A stretch of 64,000 nt of DNA from Rutidosis leptorrhynchoides (lineage: Eukaryota > Streptophyta > Magnoliopsida > Asterales > Asteraceae), in NCBI RefSeq assembly GCF_046630445.1, contig NC_092342.1, positions 81,518,001 to 81,582,000 on the forward strand. Reading direction: 5' to 3'. A program made the translations under genes and the position numbers. The notes under the pieces are model-generated. The model was not told the origin of the DNA and searched no databases. It was given only the letters and a program-made list of their open reading frames with translations. This document shows positions 9,599-22,823 of this stretch, in pieces; positions within the stretch are counted from its first letter, which is position 1; every line of letters begins with the position of its first letter.

Positions 9599-12500
9599 TT
9601 AATTGAAGAAATATGGCGACTTCAAAACCTCTTTAAGATCAAAATCACCCCTTTCCGGCAATGGAGGAAATTCTAATTTCGGAAACGATTTCTGGAAACT
9701 CTCCAATAGCTGTAATAAAAAGATGATAAAAAACATGATACCAGATAACGGTGAAGGGTAAATGTGAAATCTCAACCAAAGATACTTACGTTTTCCAGAA
9801 TTGGTGCCTCGTATAGCTCAACAAACTTTTCTCTAAGAATTTTGTTCATCTGGTCAACGTCACTCGCGTGTGTCCAAAACGAATCATGTACTCCTACAAT
9901 GACATTTATAATAATAATTATTATTATTTTATATACATATGCATATACAAATTACACTAATCATCCATGACTTTTGTACGTTGATGGTCCCTTAGGAGGG
10001 ACCATCAACGTACACTATTAGCTATGTGAGGAGCAATCAAAGTAATTTTTAATTTTTAAAAGATAAGGACGATTGGTGTAATTTCATGAAAACTACAGGG
10101 ACTATCGCTATAATTTAAAAGAATAGGGGCAGTTGGTGTAATTTCATGTAAACCACAAGGACTATTATTGGTATAATTTACTCTCTCTTATTAAAGAAAA
10201 TGGAAAAAGTCAAACACTAGTCAACCTGCAAAACTCAAGCCAGCCTCTTTACAAGCAATGGCGGTCATCATCATATGGGACCCATCAAGAGAGTGAACAA
10301 AATTAGGAGGAAAAGCCGTTCTTTGGCGCTTAACCATGACCTTATCGGTTTCTCTTTGTAGCGTCAAAACTTGAAGAGACGTCTTAATCTACATTTCAAA
10401 AAATGGAAATTTGGTGTGTGTTAGCAAATTTATTAAACGCCAAGTGAAAATACGTAGGTTTGACGTTTAGGTACTCACAAGGTGTCTTCCTAATTTACGA
10501 TAGGGCTGTACAACAGGAAGTCCAAGAGGCGTAGTCCATTGTACAGAATGGTTTTTCATCGCTATCACCTGTTAAATCAAGATTCAGTAAATAACCAAAC
10601 ATAAAATCTTTGCGTTGCTTTATCTATTACATATAATGAAATGATGTTAATGTGACATCATCTTTACCGAAAATATATCTATTATCAAGTATTTAACAAA
10701 AAGGTTGCAGATTAGTAATTACACCTGATATAATGTGGTTTTTTTTTAACAACTTGATATAATGTGGTTTAAAAATCAGAAGTTAATAATAACATTTTCG
10801 TACAATGAACATCTAAAACAAAAGTATATTTATTTTTAAACAAATCACAACAATTAAAGATCTTTTCACTACCTTCGAAATAAACTCAATATTCATATCA
10901 TTTGTGTGTAATTATTATGACAACACTCTTAATAAACATAAGTAAGTAGCTTCTTACGTATAAAATAATTTAAATTACTAACGTATAACATAAACATTTT
11001 TACACCATTACTAATATCGTATATTTGTTCAAAAATTAGAAATTTTATTTTGAATATAGTAATAGAAGATATATTACAACTATATTCAAACTTAAAACTT
11101 TAACTTTATAGGCAAATTGGTATATTATGTAAGTAGAAATTATATCCTAAAATAACTAAAAAATTTACATTATAAATACACATAATGGGGGATGTTACTA
11201 TATTATTTATGTATAACTACATCGAAAAAAAAAAAAAATTAAATAAAAATATTGACCTCATATATAAGCATGTTATTTCATATTAATATAAAACTACATC
11301 CAAATATAATTAATCTTTACTTTACACATAAGCATATTACTATATCAGATTTATTTAACAACTCATTAGTTATATAAACTATTATATAAGTATTTTATAC
11401 GTATATGTATTTATTGAAAAAGTATGAGTATTATGTGTGAAGTAAACCAATAAAATACTAAATCAAAACGAACTGTAACATATACCTTTGCACAATCACC
11501 AAGCCAACTCATAATACTTCGTGCAGCTTCAAACATCTCCCCCAAAGCAGTTAATGTTGTCTGCAAAATAAACAAATTGCATCAGCTAATCATACAACGT
11601 TGATTACCTCTCATTGTTAAAAAGCGTTCTAAAAACTACTTGCGAAGCCAAACATTTCATTTTAATTTATACACTTGCATATTTACTTACTTTTGCAGCA
11701 TAACAAGAAGCAGCAAACAATTCTGCATCGTCTTCAATGGCACAACGTTCCTTTAACCTCCTCTTGATTTGGTCACGAGCACCGATATACGTAACACCGT
11801 ACACGGAGGTCATCACCGTTTGCTTAACCAACTTTCTGTCCACCTAATTATGCCATTTACAAAAAAATAAATAAATAAATCACAAAACATATACTACCAA
11901 ATAACATAAACTGAAATAGCCAACTTAATGGGAAAAAAAAAACTGAAGATAAAATAATGAACTACCTGGTCAACTAACATCCGTGCATGCTTAGCATTTG
12001 GATCGGTAGTGGGGTCCCCTTCCGCATCTTTCCGCATAATCTCTATCACTCTGTTTGCAACAAAAATTTTAAATTAACATCAACCTCAGCCGCCAAAGGT
12101 CGTATGGATTACTTGAACATCAGATTAAAGACAAAATTACGCGAGTAGTCCCTGTGGTTTACCCAAATTTTCAAGCGTAGTCCCTGAACTTTTTTTTTGC
12201 ATTGGTAGTCCTTTGAATTGTATTATGTTTCTATTGATCGTCCCTCCATCAGTTGACAAACTATTTTTTCTATTATCCCTGTCCATGTGCATCTCAGGTG
12301 AGGGTAAATGCACAGGGACAGAGATAATAGATGACGAAGGGACGATCAATGAAAAAAATACAATTCAAACTTCCAAAGGGTAACAAATGCAAAAAAAGTC
12401 CAGGGACTACGTGTGAAGATTTGAGTAAACCACAAGGACTATCCGTATAATTTTGTCTCGAAGTAATGAAATTCTATCTACTGTAGTTTAGCATACAAAT

Positions 12501-15500
12501 TCATAACGAAACAACCTATAAAAGTAACAAATATTCGCAAACAAAATAAGACAAATATGACTAACCTAGTAGCAATGCCAGAATATACATCGGCTGGCTT
12601 ATCTCCTTCAACCAGATTAACTGCAGCAGCTCCTAACTGAATGTCGAAGAAAAATTCATGTTATATTTTAAAAGAATTACGCATAAAAACATGATAAATA
12701 TAGCTCTAACATGCATGATTATATTCTAAAATTTAGACATTTAAAGTTTTAACTATTCAATATCTTCAATAGATAAAAACATTAGCAGGAGTAAAAAACA
12801 CTACCTTGTCCCTTCCAAGTGCAGCATAATGTTGTAAGCCATTACACGAACCATCCTACAAAGTAATCAAGCGTGTATTTATATGACTTACAATGGGTAA
12901 CAAAATGTATATGATGATTCTTCGCATACAATGATAACTTATCGGGTGACACTTTTAACCCAATTAATGGGTCGATTAATGTTATATTTCCTATAAAGAG
13001 TCAATATAAAGAAAACCTTAAAAGGCACGGATTGAAAGGGTCAAACAGGTAAAAGTAATCCAAAGTGTAATTATAATGCATAAACCCGAGTAAGAAAAAT
13101 AAATATCTAAAAATAGTATAGCTTTGTAATTAATTAGATACACTAATTATTAAAAGAATGTAAACAAAACGTATTTCATGTCAACCTAACACTTTTCACC
13201 CAACCCAAAAATTACCAATTGTTACCACCCGTCTTGCCCCACTACACGACCCGCCGATTTTGTCACCACCACAAAATAAAAAATCTGCTTAACGTAAAAC
13301 CTGGTGAACGGGCATATAAGATATCGTCGTTTCAGGAGACGAGCTTCTTAACGCTTCAGACAAATTCATACACGTAGCTAAACACTGAAACGGATCTTCG
13401 GCACGCAACCACCACCTTTTTCCTTCAAGAGGTCGATCCGATGAATCAAAGATATCGTCCAAATGTTTCTCGGTAAACGCAATTCGACCCTCTAACGATA
13501 ATTTATCTACACCACCACCGTATACATTTGCCAAATGTATTTTCAGCCATTTTAGTCCCGATTCACCTAACGGTCGTCCTTCGGCAAACTCGAGTATACC
13601 TCGACATAAATCGGACCCTAAATGATTCAAATACGGGTGCATTGGGTACGCACGACCACGGAAATCGAGATTGTGTGGGTAATAAAAACCTTCCTCGTCT
13701 TTCATTTTTCTAGCAACCTGGTAGTAGAAAAAAATAAGAATGTGATGTTTTTATGATATACATAATTTTATACGAAGTAGATGTGAACACTTACAGCAAG
13801 TTTTAGTTCGATATCACATCGTTGTGAATGGCGCTCTCGGTTTTCTTTTTTGACGGTTTTAACTTTCCATTTCCATTTTTTTATTTCGGTTTCATCGTCT
13901 GTATCCGGCTCCTCGGGGAAAGGAACCTAAGCATTTGTTAACAGTGAGAGACAAAGACTAAGAAAAACGCTCGTTAATCAAGAAATTAAAATATTCGAGC
14001 CTGTTTATGCCAAATAATGGCAATTGTGAAACATTTAGCTTAAGAATGGGTTAATTTTAGGGTTGAAATTCTCAGACATACGAAAACAACAATATAGAGC
14101 TTAGGGTTAGGTCTAACTGTAAAACAGAACTATATATATTCAAAGCTCAACCTGTTAACCCAGTTACAACTTGTTGACCCATTTTGAACTGTAAAGATAA
14201 ACGGTTTACACAAGCCGTCTTTGCATGAGGTAATTTCAACCGACCCATCAAGAAACCGACAACAGGTCATGCTTGAGTTGGATAATTTCAAATTTTCAAC
14301 CCACCAGCTTGAACCCAAATTGCCACCCTTAATTGATTTTGGGTTATGTTTTATATTGTAAAAAATAGATAAAAGAAACTAATTATATATTAAAAAGGGT
14401 CATATGGGTAAACTAAATAGTACTATAGTCACTAGCTTAAAAGGAATAGGAATAATAGGTCCAACATACTTCGAGAGTATATATGATTCTTGATTATTTC
14501 CAGAAATGATATTTAACACAATGAGTTTAACAATAATAAAAGGAACACTAAAAAATTGGAATAAAAAAGTGTACTTTTAAGTAACTTACATCATCACGAT
14601 CAACCAAATCAGCAAGACGCCCTCCACTAGCCCATATTCTGTCTACGACACCAAGAACTTTCCTATTCACTCTCCATTTTGTAGCACCGAGTGTATTAAG
14701 CGCCTGAAACAAATAAAAAAAGGTGATAACGGAAAACAAAAGTAAATACAATAAAGAGATAAATCAAAAGGTTCACCAACCGCAAAAACAGGTTCCAATT
14801 GCTTCTTTGGAGTCCGTTTAACAACATCACGTTGTTGCTTTGCTCCATGTGTGCGCATTATATAAGACGGTAAAAACAAATGGCCTCCTCTATTGTAACT
14901 GTCAAAAAAAATAAAAAAAATTAAAAGTCAGAAAAGATTACGATATTCGTAAACGACAAACCAGATAAACGAAAAACGCGTACCCAGTCCAATTTACTGG
15001 CGGTAGCAGCATCGGCATGTATGGAACCACCATGTGCATAGCCTGATTATCAATTATCAAATTTAATCAAAACAAATATAAAAGGACACGTTACAGATAA
15101 AAGTTTACATCTTTATTACTTACACTTTTCTCCAATCCTTTTCGAACTAAGGGATCGCATTCAATAACTCCATATCTTCTGCTACCTCTCCTATGAACGG
15201 AAAAAATATCTTATGAGCTACACCAAAACGGAACTTAATACGTATTTTTAATGACGCATAAACGAAGCCATACTTACGGTGTGTCCACAGTTTTGAGAGT
15301 ATGTACAAATGCAGGACGAACATCGGGAGGACAATCTTCAAATTGGTCAACGGGAGGTTGTATATAAGCAGTCTCCATTAACAACTGGATTAGACGAGAG
15401 CCAACCTAAAAAAACCAAAATTAATTATATTTTTATATCAATCACAACAACAAGAATTACACGTTGTGAAGTTAACAGGGTAAAAAGTACACACCTTGAC

Positions 15501-17150
15501 TTGAGCATCCTGTCCCCATGGCTTCAAATCATCATGTTGTTTCACAATATGCCTTACTTGTTGCAATTTTTTCTTTTTTACTAAAACATTTACTTTCTTC
15601 CTTAATTTCTGCATTTGTTGTTCGTTATTTGCAGCTTCTGAATCATCATCAGGGCTCTCATTTAATGTAGTTTTTCTCTTAGATTTAACCATGAATCTAT
15701 GTATTCTTGCCTGATTATCATAGAAAATATCGATACCTTAATTAAGGCTGGGTTTTATGGATTCTAAAAAAGGCAAGCGCCTTATACATCAACACCATAA
15801 GCATGCAAGAAGCGAACTTTTCAATCAAGAACACGAAACTACCAGAACAAGACACCAAACTCGGTGTAACTTTTCGTCCAACACCAAATATTTGGTCATT
15901 ATACACCAAATTTTAAGTTTCATTTTATTCATTTTTTACATTTATCCATATCATATGGTTAATATGTCATATATTTATAGATGCTCAAAATATAATATTA
16001 ACAACTATATATGCAAGCTTTTGTAGTGAAACCTAAACTGTAAGTAGATATTAGGCTGTGCACATTGCAGAGAAAACCATATTTGGTGTGAAAAGATTCC
16101 CACCTTTACACCAAATTTGGTGCATTCACCCAAAATAATCACTTTTTAGTATTTGGGTATAACAAAATCAATACCGAATAGGTGTCAATTTACATATAAA
16201 TCTTTGAATAATCAGAACTGAAATTGAAATATCACATCTTTAACTTAAGCACATCCAAACATTATCTCCTAAAGACCATCTTTTTATAGTTGAATTATCA
16301 GATTCTAACAATTCTACAACACACAATCAATTCCAAAATGCAATGGCAAACACTACAATAGTTTAAACCAACTAACCTCATGCTCGACGGCTTCACCTAT
16401 ATGTAAAGCGGCCTGAACCACTCTTGCACCACCTTGACCACCACCAGTCATCAATAATCCCATCAATTTATGCATCGTAATTATCGCCATCATATCAGCA
16501 GGCAACTGATCAAACTGCGGTGCATATGCCCCCCGATTTTTACCCTCCTTACACAAATCCTGTTCAGCAGCAATCACATTCTTCAACGGTTCAAACCAAC
16601 CAAGAAACAACGATTTCACATACGGTAAATTCGGTGCAAGTTTCTGCTCACACATATCCACTAAAAGCTCCTGATACTCTTTAGCCGCGTTTTCCCATGC
16701 TTCCGTTTCTATCTTTATTTGCCGTCTCCTAAGCGCAACGTACTTCCCTTGCCCCATTCCATTAACCGTTTTCGACTGCTTAAACTGTTTACCATTAACT
16801 TTCGGTTCAACTTTCTTGATCTCATTACTCGAATTATGTACCATTTCTCGAACTTCATCACTATCTTCTTCTTCTGTGGATATAATCTCCTGAGCTGCAG
16901 CTGAACTACTAGCATAACCCTTATAAAACCCATGTAATAAACCTGCAGAAACCCTAGAATCCCCAAATTTATAATCACCCAAGATATAATTTTGACGAAT
17001 ACCCTTTATTCCAAATGATTGATTATGAATTGGGTGTAGCTCAAAATGTCTAATTTGTGTAAGAAATTGGGTTTCTTTAAAATTAATCTTTTTATCAGCA
17101 AGGGCTTTTAGATTCTTGATTGAAGCTCGATTACATATGTTTCTCCACAT
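9599..17150 (-). CDS. RPOT: nuclear-encoded phage-type RNA polymerase, RPOT1/2 group
   Basis: DNA-directed RNA polymerase of the T7/T3 type that transcribes organellar, mainly mitochondrial, genes. Eighteen exons on the minus strand read in phase: 17150-16377, 15710-15495, 15405-15278, 15190-15124, 15042-14984, 14898-14781, 14703-14590, 13926-13795, 13717-13301, 12855-12805, 12636-12566, 12050-11966, 11843-11691, 11560-11486, 10568-10479, 10388-10226, 9893-9790, 9709-9599. The product is 975 codons, close to Arabidopsis RPOT1 (976). [20 protein letters not shown] is a basic, presequence-like N-terminus. The N-terminal domain carries [20 protein letters not shown] and the thumb/palm region [15 protein letters not shown]. 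Catalytic residues are D676 in [10 protein letters not shown]751 and Y759 in [14 protein letters not shown], and D908 in GVHDSFWTH; these match D537, K631, Y639 and D812 of T7. The end SPYFFN gives the family C-terminal FN. All key residues are present and the gene looks functional. RPOT1 is favoured over RPOT2 by length and N-terminus, and RPOT3 is unlikely; the paralogue call is inference. Confidence 0.93.
9975..10014. repeat. perfect 18-bp hairpin in an RPOT intron
   Basis: TGTACGTTGATGGTCCCT, a TAGG loop, and its exact reverse complement, lying in the intron between exons 16 and 17. The next 170 bases repeat twice the phrase TTGGTGTAATTTCATG with ACCACAAGGACTAT-like words, as in plant fold-back repeats. 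It is probably the end of a degraded mobile element. Confidence 0.8.
12129..12458. mobile_element. fold-back MITE in the RPOT intron between exons 11 and 12
   Basis: AGACAAAATTACGCGAGTAG at 12129 is mirrored by CTATCCGTATAATTTTGTCT ending at 12458. The arms stay complementary for about 150 bp with some mismatches, carrying the words AGTCCCTGTGGTTTAC and TTGATCGTCCC. It is 330 bp long and non-coding. This is a common plant inverted-repeat type; no target duplication is certain. It lies well inside the intron and leaves both splice sites intact. Confidence 0.8.
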
Positions 17151-18128
17151 GGTAAAGTGGAGTTATTTACTGAAATCTTTGAACAATACAGATGGGTTTG
17201 TGAGTATATACAAGACACGGTTTTGATGTATAATAATATGTATATGTTTACATATGTATGTATATAAAGATACGATATAGATCGAATTAATACCAGGATC
17301 TGATATTGAAATTAAGAATTTGAAATTGAGGGTTTGTGTTTGTGTTAATGTTTGTGTGGGAGGTAAAAGTGATGGAATCGTGGCGGCCTTAAACCCTTGC
17401 TAAACCTATTTTCGTTTTTGTCTAGACTTGAAGAAAAAGATATTTTATTCGAAAAATAATGTAATCCTTTAGTTCTTTTTCCTTGTGGTACAAAAAGTAA
17501 AAAACTTTGATTTTGATTTTTATTTTTAACTGTATAAAAAATAAAAAATCTGTTAATTGTAAATGTCTTAATTTACGTACAACTTTTATAATTCGTAGCT
17601 AAATGTCACATTAATTAAATGAAAAGGAATGAAAAAGAAACAATGATATAGAAATTATTATAAAACTAGTGAAATGACCTGTAAACCATGGGTTTGGTTA
17701 AACGAAACAGTTTAATAATATATTTTAAGTATTAAGTAAACGTAAATGCTAAAATCATTTAGTTTAATGACCCGTGGAATCACAAATTCTGACTAAGAAC
17801 TTGTCGTTTTTACAAACATATTGATATACTTAACTTGATCAGAATAAATGAAGTGCATTTATTCTCCCACCACTTTCTTCCAATTTTCATCACTATTATT
17901 ATTTTTCTTATCATAAAATTACAACATTTTATTTAGACGTGTATTTCACATACATATGTAACGTAATTAATCATGTAAAGAAAACTCATATTTGAATAAT
18001 AATAATATAATAATAATAAAGTTTGCTCTAAAATTGAGTATTTATATTTTTTAAAATAATTATTAGTAATAAAAAATGCATCTTTAATTTTTTTTTAAAA
18101 AAAAACTAAAACATAATTATTATATGAT
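17151..18128 (-). promoter_or_regulatory. RPOT leader, promoter and AT-rich flank
   Basis: The RPOT leader should occupy roughly 17151-17410. The sequence is AT-rich beyond that, with long A/T runs and no reading frame of interest. It marks the change from gene space to the repeat stack on the right. Confidence 0.45.
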
Positions 18129-18390
18129 GGTTGTACAATATGTTTCAAAGTTTGTAAATGTGTTCATGGGGCGTTTTGTAAAAGATTGTACGATTTATTT
18201 TAAAGTTTGTACATATGGTAATGGGGGTGTTTTATCATAAGGTTGTACATAATGTTTTAAATATTGAACATATCGTCATGGAGGTGTTTTACCATAAGGT
18301 TGTATATAATGTTTAAAATATTGTACATATTGTTATCTGGGTATTTTATCAAAGTTTGTACATAATTCTTTATATATTATACAATTAACA
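18129..18390. repeat. degenerate tandem repeat, about 57-bp unit
   Basis: Four units and a partial fifth, each starting G(G/A)TTGTAC and containing ATGTTT(T)AAA.TTTGTACATAT, then a GGGGTGTTTTAT-like end. Units differ by several bases each, so the array is not recent. Confidence 0.75.
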
Positions 18391-19435
18391 AACATGTTAA
18401 TATTTTTATTAATAATAATAATTTATTATTTGAATGACATCATCAGAGGGGCTGATATGATCAAAACGGACGGTTTTATTTATGCGGTGTCGTTAGATCG
18501 CAAGACGTCAGAATCAGCTACCAGGAGATGATGCAATAGTTTTAAATTTATATTTAGCGGTGCCTAAATCGTACTACTCCTTATTATGGTGAGTAAGGGA
18601 ACTATGACCTAGGGTCGAATTTTTAAGAGATCAGTAGAATCGAACCTATATTTATAACTTAAGATAATCTTAAAGTGAAGGAGTAGTTGTATATTACCTA
18701 ATTTTGGGTTTCTAATTTATAAGATAAATAAAGTAAATGCGATAAAATTTGTAATTCAGATAAGGTTAAAGCAATTGCATACTATGATTTCGTTAGTTAC
18801 TTTGCCGAGATTATGGAATGTTGGCTCATGAATAGGTAGTGACCTTGTATTTATTACACTAGTCCTACCGCCCCTGTCATAAGACATGTCACTGGGTAAT
18901 GCGTTAGGCTTGAAGATTCTGAATAGAAAGCAATGTCTCATACCCGCGACGCTCGTGCAGCTTGACTACAGGCATACACGTTCAAACCGCTCATCCAATT
19001 GAGCGACTCGGTTAGGTGACGTATTAACGTTCCAAAAGGTCTAAACTTTCTTAAGCATAATGAAGAACAAGGTATGCCATATTCGAGAGACGTGATGTGT
19101 AACGATGCTTTCGTTAATGATTGGGTTTAAAAGATAGTTAGGCCCTTAAAAAGGGTTTAACCATAAAGAACACCATGGCCAAGTCGGTGTGACTTCCATG
19201 AACACGTTCAGTTATCCTAACGGTCCAATCCTTTATGAGTTTAAACAAACAGTTCCTTAATTAACTAAGAATCCCTCAAACGGGGTGCAATGCTTGAGAC
19301 CGTGTTATGGTGAAGTGTACTAATCAGCACTGACCGGGTTTCATGGCCTTACTTAGCAGAGGTACAGCTTATAACAACCGTTATGCTTCAGCGTGCACGT
19401 ACAAAGTTTATATGTTCGGTGACTACACTAGCATG
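18391..19435. repeat. piece 1 of underlying old repeat G
   Basis: Non-coding sequence broken off at 19435 by the insertion of B; it continues at 41860. Its last five bases GCATG (19431-19435) are the left copy of B's target duplication. Nothing in it is recognised with confidence. Its mate pieces have features of non-coding parts of a large Ty3-type element, so it may be part of an old LTR. Confidence 0.4.
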
Positions 19436-22400
19436 TGAAATGTCCCGTTCATATTGATTATAAACGTTCCATATTAATTGATTTCGTTGCGAGGTTTTGA
19501 CCTCTATATGAGACGTTTTTTCAAAGACTGCATTCATTTTTAAAACAACCATAACCTTTATTTTATCAATAAAGGTTTCAAAAGCATTACGTAGATTATC
19601 AAATAATGATAATCTAAAATATACTGTTTACACACGACCATTACATAATGGTTTACAATATAAATATATTACATCGACATATGTTTCTTAAATGCAGTTT
19701 TTACACAATATCATACAAACATGGACTCCAAATCTTGTCCTTATTTTAGTATGCAACAGCGGAAACTCTTAGTATTCACCTGAGAATAAACATGCTTTAA
19801 ACGTCAACAAAAATGTTGGTGAGTTATAGGTTTAACCTATATATATATCAAATCGTAACAATAGACCACAAGATTTCATATTTCAATACGCATCCCATAC
19901 ATAGAGATAAAAATCATTCATATGGTGAACACCTGGTAACCGACATTAACAAGATGCATATATAAGAATATCCCCATCATTCCGGAACACCTTTCGGATA
20001 TGATATAAATTTCGAAGTACTAAAACATCCGGTACTTTGGATGAAGTTTGTTAGGCCCAATAGATCTATCTTTAGGATTCGCGTCAATTAGGGTGTCTGT
20101 TCCCTAATTCTTAGATTACCAGACTTAATAAAAAGAGGCATATTCGATTTCGATAATTCAACCATAGAATGTAGTTTCACGTACTTGTGTCTATTTTGTA
20201 AATCATTTATAAAACTTGCATGTATTCTCATCCCAAAAATATTAGATTTTAAAAGTGGGACTATAACTCACTTTCACAGATTTTTACTTCGTCGGGAAGT
20301 AAGACTTGGCCACTGGTCGATTCACGAACCTATAACAAATATGTACATATATATCAAAGTATATTCAAAATATATTTACAACACTTTTAATACATTTTGA
20401 TGTTTTAAGTTTATTAAGTCAGCTGTCCTCGTTAGTAACCTACAACTAGTTGTCCAACGTTAGATGTACAGAAAAAAATTGATATATATTATCTTGAATC
20501 AATCCACGACCCAGTGTATACACGTCTCAGGCTAGATCACAACTCAAAGTATATATATTTTTGGAATCAACCTCAACCCTGTATAGCTAACTCCCACATT
20601 ACTGCATATAGAGTGTCTATGGTTGTTCCAAATAATATATACACATGGGTCGATATGATATGTCAAAACATTTGCATACGTGTCTATGGTATCCCAAGAT
20701 TACATAATATATTAGAATACATGTATAATACAATATAAGTTAGCTAGGATATGATTAATATAGATTTGTTACCAATTTTCACGTTGCTACAACAAGAAAA
20801 ATTATCCAATCTTGTTTTACCCATAACTTCTTCATTTTAAATCCGTTTTGAGTGAATCAAATTGCTATGGTTTCATATTGAACTCTAATTTATGAATCTA
20901 AACATAAAAAGTATAGGTTTATAGTCGGAAATCTAAGTTACAAGTCATTTTTGTAAAGGTAGTCATTTCAGTCGAAAGAACGACGTCTAGATGACCATTT
21001 TAGAAAACATACTTCCACTTTGAGTTTAATCATGATTTTTGGATATAGTTTCATGTTCATAAGAAAAATCAGTTTCCCAGAAGAACAACTTTTAAATCAA
21101 ATTTTATCATAGTTTTTAATTAACTAACCCAAAACAGCCCGCGGTGTTACTACGACGGCGTATGTCCGGTTTTACAGTGTTCTTCGTGTTTCCAGGTTTT
21201 AAATCATTAAGTTAGCATATCATATAGATATAGAACATGTGTTTAGTTGATTTTAAAAGTCAAGTTATAAGGATTAACTTTTATTTGCGAACAAGTTTAG
21301 AATTAACTAAACTATGTTCTAGTGATTACAAGTTTAAACCTTCGAATAAGATAGCTTTATATGTATGAATCGAATGATGTTATGAACATCATTACTACCT
21401 CAAGTTTTCTGGATAAAGCTACTAGAAATGAGAAAAATGGATCTAGCTTCAAAGGATCTTTGGATGGCTTGAAAGTTCTTGAAGCAGAATCATGACACGA
21501 AAACAAGTTCAAGTAAGATTTCCACTCGAAATAAGATTGTTATAGTTATAGAAATTGAATCAAAGTTTGAATATGAGTATTACCTTGTATTAGAAAGATA
21601 TCTTACTGTAAATAAGAAAGATTTCTTGAGGTTGGATGATCACTCTACAAGATTGGAAGTAAGCTAGCAAACTTGGAAGTATTCTTGATTTTATGAAACT
21701 AGAACTTGTAGAATTTATGAAGAACACTTAGAACTTGAAGATAGAACTTGAGAGAGATCAATTAGATGAAGAAAATTGAAGAATGAAAGTTTTTGTAGGT
21801 GTTTTTGGTCGTTGGTGTATGGATTAGATATAAAGGATATGTAATTTTGTTTTCATGTAAATAAGTCATGAATGATTACTCATATTTTTGTAATTTTATG
21901 AGATATTTCATGCTAGTTGCCAAATGATGGTTCCCACAAGTGTTAGGTGACTCACATGGGCTGCTAAGAGCTGATCATTGGAGTGTATATACCAATAGTA
22001 CATACATCTAAAAGCTGTGTATTGTACGAGTACGAATACGGGTGCATACGAGTAGAATTGTTGATGAAACTGAACGAGGATGTAATTGTAAGCATTTTTG
22101 TTAAGTAGAAGTATTTTGATAAGTGTCTTGAAGTCTTTAAAAAGTGTATGAATACATATTAAAACACTACATGTATATACATTTTAACTGAGTCGTTAAG
22201 TCATCGTTAGTCGTTACATGTAAGTGTTGTTTTGAAACCTTTAGGTTAACAATCTTGTTAAATGTTGTTAACCCATTGTTTATTAAATCAAATGAGATGT
22301 TAAATTATTACATTATCATGATATCATGATGTATTAATATATCTTAATGTGATATATATACATTAAATGTCGTTAAAACGATAATCGTTACATATATGTC

Positions 22401-22719
22401 TCGTTTCAAAATCATTAAGTTAGTAGTCTTGTTTTTACATATGTAGTTCATTGTTAATATACTTAATGATATGTTTACTGACCATAATATCATGTTAACT
22501 ATATATATATATCCATATATATGTCATCATATAGTTTTTACAAGTTTTAACGTTCGTGAATCGCCAGTCAACTTGGGTGGTCAATTGTCTATATGGAACC
22601 TATTTCAATTAATCAAGTCTTAACAAGTTTGATTGCTTAACATGTTAGAAACACTTAATCATGTAAATAACAATTTCATTTAATATATATATAAACATGG
22701 AAAAGTTCGGGTCACTACA
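19436..22719 (-). repeat. element B 3' LTR
   Basis: 3284 bp, reading TGAAATGTCCCG at its left and GGGTCACTACA at its right. Read in the element's direction it begins TGTAGTGACCCGAAC. A TATA-like CCTTTATATC (minus strand, near 21828-21840) precedes a C/T-rich stretch, as in a transcribed LTR. Polypurine-side sequence AACGAGTAGGTAC (minus) lies directly to its right. Confidence 0.93.
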
Positions 22720-22823
22720 GTACCTACTCGTTAAATAAATTTCGTCCCGAAATTTTAAGCAGTTGGAGGTGTTGACGTATCTTCTGGAAATAAATGCGGG
22801 TATTTCTTCTTCATCTGATCTTC

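Noticed and set aside
13528-14318. Plus- and minus-strand frames within the RPOT locus
   Set aside because: Antisense shadows of exon 9 or intron sequence with degenerate repeat content.
20185-21667. Frames of 62-74 codons repeated exactly at 39316-40798
   Set aside because: They repeat because they lie in the two LTRs of element B; no codon pattern supports coding.
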